Source of the DNA: Nitrospira sp. UBA2082
GTDB taxonomy: Bacteria; Nitrospirota; Nitrospiria; Nitrospirales; Nitrospiraceae
Length of the DNA: 64,000 bases
Reading direction: 5' to 3'
Assembly (NCBI GenBank): GCA_002331335.1
Contig: DCZO01000001.1
Coordinates: forward strand, 254,902 to 318,901
Shown here: piece by piece, positions 61,580 through 64,000 of the stretch
How the letters are laid out: each line of letters opens with the position of its first letter
How positions within the stretch are numbered: position 1 is the first letter of the stretch
Notes under the pieces: generated by a model
Databases searched by the model: none
What the model saw: the letters and a program-made list of their open reading frames with translations, nothing else
What the model was told of the DNA's origin: nothing
Made by a program: the position numbers and the translations under genes

Positions 61580-62125
61580 GTGCCCAAGCTCATCACTGCA
61601 CACCATCCTGAACAAGTCGCGCAACAGGCGCGGGAGTACGTGCGGACCTTTATTCTGTTTCCCTCAGGCATTGTCGGATTATTCTGTTTGGTCGGCGGAA
61701 TCGGCGGGCTGGGATACCAATGGATGGCCACCGACACCTACACCTGGACCACCTTTTCCTCCAGCTCGCTTCTGATCGTGGTTGGACTGGCGCTTGGTAT
61801 CGCGCAGACCTTGTACCACCGGTTCATCTTCGCACAGTTTCCAGAAGTCTTGGCGGCTCGGATGAGCGCTCGGATGAAGCAGAGGGCTGGCGGGAGCAGA
61901 GCACGACTGAAGAAAGAGACGCCGGCACCATCGATCGAGCATCCAGGTCGTCAACTGATTCCGGTGGCGTATCTGGTCGGCGTGGCACTCTTGGTGGGGA
62001 GCGGAGTGGCGGCGATCATGTACGGTGAAGTTCACCAGATCCCGGCGTTGCTGATGCCATGGGCAGGATTCTATTGGGCGAAGCTGTTTCTCTGGCGGCG
62101 TGTGATTATGCCAGAGAAGCGGTAG
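61580..62125 (+). CDS. Membrane protein, unknown
   Basis: 181 residues from a GTG at 61580 with GGAGG eight bases upstream. A possible -10 (TATAAT) lies at 61542-61547. Three to four membrane helices are visible: FILFPSGIVGLFCLVGGIGGLGY, SSLLIVVGLALGIAQTLY, LIPVAYLVGVALLVGSGVAAIMY and LLMPWAGFYWAKLFLW, with a basic loop (MKQRAGGSRARLKKE) between the second and third. No family recognised. Convergent to lpxD, with six bases between stop codons. Confidence 0.75.
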   Translation: MPKLITAHHPEQVAQQAREYVRTFILFPSGIVGLFCLVGGIGGLGYQWMATDTYTWTTFSSSSLLIVVGLALGIAQTLYHRFIFAQFPEVLAARMSARMKQRAGGSRARLKKETPAPSIEHPGRQLIPVAYLVGVALLVGSGVAAIMYGEVHQIPALLMPWAGFYWAKLFLWRRVIMPEKR

Positions 62126-62131
62126 CTACTT

Positions 62132-63217
62132 TTATTTTCTACGGGTAGTTCTGGCCTTCGTCGGAGTCCGCCGGGATGATTGCTCCAGCGTTTCCACTCG
62201 TTCTATCAAGTCTCGGACCTGCTGATTGAGTTCCGGGAGATGATGAATGACGCCCTGGACTTTCAGCGCCCGTTCGCGCGGCAGGGCAGGGGCTCCTCCG
62301 ACGATCTGATTCGATTCCACGCTGCGGTTGACTCCCGCCTTGGCGGCGATCATGACTTGATCGCCGATCGTGATATGGTCTGAGAGACCGGCTTGTCCGC
62401 CGATGATCACATGGTGGCCGATCGTGGTGCTGCCCGCGATACCCACTTGGGCGACCAGGATGCAATGCTCTCCCACGGTCACGTTATGCGCGACCTGGAC
62501 TAAATTGTCGACTTTGGTTCCTTGTTTGATCCGGGTGACGCCGAGTGTGGCACGATCGACGGTCACGTTCGCGCCCAATTCCACGTCGTCCTCGATCACC
62601 ACGCTGCCGAGCTGAGGAATTTTCTGGTGGCGTCCCTGGTGCTGGACGTAGCCGAACCCATCGGCTCCAATGACGGTGCCGCTGTGCACGATCACACGAG
62701 CGCCCAGCGAGCAGCCCTCCCGTACCACCACATTTGGGTAGAGCACACAATCGTCCCCGATTTTTGAATCCGATCCAACGAAGACACCGGGATAGAGTGT
62801 GACACGGTTGCCAATGGTGACACGGTCGCCGAGCGTCACGAACGGCCAGATCGACGGATCAACTCCGATGGTGACGCCGGTGCCCTTGGTAATTCCCTCG
62901 GCGATACCGCGAGGGGCACTGGGACGCACATACAATCGTTGCGCCACCATGGCAAAGGCCATCAACGGATGTGCGACTACGATCTGGGGAATAGGCAGCT
63001 CCGGCACATGCCGATGAATCAGGACTGCGGCTGCCTGAAAACCCTGTGGCAGCTTCAGCGCCTTGTCGTTGGCGATGAACGTCAGGGCCTGAGGGGTCGC
63101 CTCGGATAGACTGGCCAACTCGGAGATCGGCGTCTGCTCGTCGCCATGGATCGTTCCGCCGACAAGCTGATGGATCTGGGTCAGGGTAATCGGGGTCGGC
63201 AGCTTCGGCAAGGGCAT
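62132..63217 (-). CDS. lpxD: UDP-3-O-(3-hydroxyacyl)glucosamine N-acyltransferase
   Basis: 361 residues from ATG 63217; the longer open frame upstream only mirrors the tail of the ACP gene. Adds the N-linked hydroxyacyl chain from acyl-ACP in lipid A synthesis. The N-terminal domain (VGGTIHGDEQTPISELASLSEA, ALTFIANDK) binds uridine; the hexapeptide left-handed helix carries IHSGTVIGADGFGYV and VQVAHNVTVGEHCILVAQVGIAGS with the catalytic histidine, and ends in a C-terminal helical region with a basic tail. The acyl carrier protein gene ends eight bases upstream. Confidence 0.96.
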   Translation of the reverse strand: MPLPKLPTPITLTQIHQLVGGTIHGDEQTPISELASLSEATPQALTFIANDKALKLPQGFQAAAVLIHRHVPELPIPQIVVAHPLMAFAMVAQRLYVRPSAPRGIAEGITKGTGVTIGVDPSIWPFVTLGDRVTIGNRVTLYPGVFVGSDSKIGDDCVLYPNVVVREGCSLGARVIVHSGTVIGADGFGYVQHQGRHQKIPQLGSVVIEDDVELGANVTVDRATLGVTRIKQGTKVDNLVQVAHNVTVGEHCILVAQVGIAGSTTIGHHVIIGGQAGLSDHITIGDQVMIAAKAGVNRSVESNQIVGGAPALPRERALKVQGVIHHLPELNQQVRDLIERVETLEQSSRRTPTKARTTRRK

Positions 63218-63224
63218 GGTGTTG

Positions 63225-63650
63225 TTACCTTTTCTTGCCCTTGGCAGTCTGGGCAGTTTTCGGCTTGGCGGCCGGCTTCCGGGCGGGCGGTGATGCGGCC
63301 TTGGCTTTCGATTTTGGTTTCGTGGAGGATTTGGCCGGGGCTTTGGCTGCGGGTTTCTCCACAGCTTTTGCCGGGGTTTTCGTCGCGGATTTCGGTGCGG
63401 CTTTAGGGGAAGCCAGCCGCTCCTGCACATAGGCGGCGACTGATCCGACAGTGCTCAGCCCCACGAGGTCTTGATCGGGAATCTGAATTTTGAAACGGTC
63501 TTCGATTTCAAAAAGCAGCTCAATGACGGCCACCGAATCGAGTCCCAGATCGTCCCGGAGGTGATGGGATTCCGTGATGGAGGCGGGATCGCGTTTCAAG
63601 TAGGTGGCGAGAGATTGAATGATCTGCTGCGTAACCGCGAGGTCAGCCAT
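63225..63650 (-). CDS. Acyl carrier protein with a lysine/alanine/proline-rich C-terminal tail
   Basis: 141 residues, nearly twice the usual ACP. Residues 1-80 are an ACP: DLGLDSVAVIELLFEIEDRFKI has the phosphopantetheine serine in DSV, and YLKRDPASITESHHLRDD precedes it. Residues 81-141 are an extreme KPAAKA/PAKSSTKPK-type tail resembling histone H1-like or AlgP-like sequences. Such a tail is positively charged and disordered, and could bind acidic membrane lipids, nucleic acid or partner enzymes. The gene lies between fabF and lpxD on the same strand, so it likely supplies acyl chains for lipid A. The tail's role is unknown. Confidence 0.88.
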   Translation of the reverse strand: MADLAVTQQIIQSLATYLKRDPASITESHHLRDDLGLDSVAVIELLFEIEDRFKIQIPDQDLVGLSTVGSVAAYVQERLASPKAAPKSATKTPAKAVEKPAAKAPAKSSTKPKSKAKAASPPARKPAAKPKTAQTAKGKKR

Positions 63651-63805
63651 TATGGATGCTCCTTGGTGGACAAGAACATTCCGTCAGCACGCTGAGGGAT
63701 GTTCCGAACAATTAAAGAATGTGTGGGTATGAATTTGGGACAGATGTTCTTCCTTGTCGTGCGAGCCGAGGGAAGGTCCATAGAATGTGCATGGATGATT
63801 GTCCT

Positions 63806-64000
63806 TCACGCGGCGAACTTTTTCAGGACCACCGTCGCGTTGTTGCTCCCGAATCCGAACGAATTCACAAGGGCTGCGCGGACCTTTCGTTCCTGAGCAT
63901 GCCGGCTGATGCCATCCAAGCGGCAAGCAGGATCGGGGTCGTCATAGTTCACGGTGGGATGAATCTGCCCGGTGTGAATCGCCAGGGACGCCGCGATGGC
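63806..64000 (-). CDS. fabF: Beta-ketoacyl-ACP synthase II, 3' end (continues past window)
   Basis: The last 64 codons are in the window and the gene continues beyond base 64000. The visible part reads AASLAIHTGQIHPTVNYDDPDP, then ALVNSFGFGSNNATVVLKKF, the C-terminal signature of FabF condensing enzymes, including the conserved SFGFGGxN-like loop (here SFGFGSNN). Stop TGA at 63806-63808. It elongates fatty acids on ACP. Upstream of the ACP gene by 155 bases on the same strand; that gap shows no gene. Confidence 0.93.
   Translation of the reverse strand, partial: AIAASLAIHTGQIHPTVNYDDPDPACRLDGISRHAQERKVRAALVNSFGFGSNNATVVLKKFAA

Overview
The window is 64 kb of a GC-rich, gene-dense Gram-negative chromosome. 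Outer-membrane genes are frequent: TonB receptors, a porin and lpxD. The gene set, the gene order and the short dispersed repeats resemble Nitrospira (Nitrospirota, nitrite-oxidising or comammox bacteria). That placement is an inference from content, with no search behind it. I see no prophage, insertion sequence or CRISPR array.

Layout. 1-2.4 kb: 3' part of cobalamin-dependent methionine synthase. 2.5-9 kb: a sensory/uptake set with a sigma-54 response regulator convergent to a TonB receptor, an orphan ABC-type binding protein and a histidine kinase. 9.4-13.4 kb: a lipoprotein, a periplasmic cupredoxin/beta-propeller protein and an HD-GYP response regulator. 13.6-16.3 kb: rph-rdgB, tRNA-Pro, tRNA-Arg, a higBA-type toxin-antitoxin locus whose toxin is frameshifted, and three REP-like palindromic elements. 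16.3-18.1 kb: a ZorA/ZorB-like (MotAB-type) pair with no effector genes beside it. 18.5-27.4 kb: DUF748 protein, pentapeptide protein, 1-Cys peroxiredoxin, porin, B12-binding radical SAM protein and ndk. 27.6-32.7 kb: lipoprotein, a 48-residue coupled ORF, gcvH, lpd, a helix-hairpin-helix protein and tyrS. 32.8-33.5 kb: tRNA-Gly, a small AT-richer islet and rpmB.

33.7-48.6 kb is a cobalamin island. One B12 riboswitch, apparently a transcription terminator type, precedes btuF-btuC-btuD and a nitrilase-family hydrolase. A second, apparently controlling translation, precedes btuB, a CWC cysteine-rich protein, bluB, pduO, cobU, cobT, cobS, cbiB, cobC, cbiZ and cbiP. The island covers corrinoid uptake, adenosylation, lower-ligand synthesis, nucleotide-loop assembly and CbiZ-type remodelling. 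Corrin-ring synthesis genes are not in the window. MetH and the B12-binding radical SAM protein are likely users.

48.7-61.4 kb is a Pil-Chp-like chemosensory cluster: DUF3365 haem-type sensor, PilH-like receiver, CheW, MCP, CheA hybrid with three Hpt modules, two CheW-like proteins, a receiver/coiled-coil protein, an Hpt-like protein and an HD-GYP protein carrying a related Hpt-like region. There is no cheR or cheB. The window ends with a membrane protein and a lipid A/fatty-acid group: lpxD, an acyl carrier protein with a lysine/alanine-rich tail, and the 3' end of fabF.
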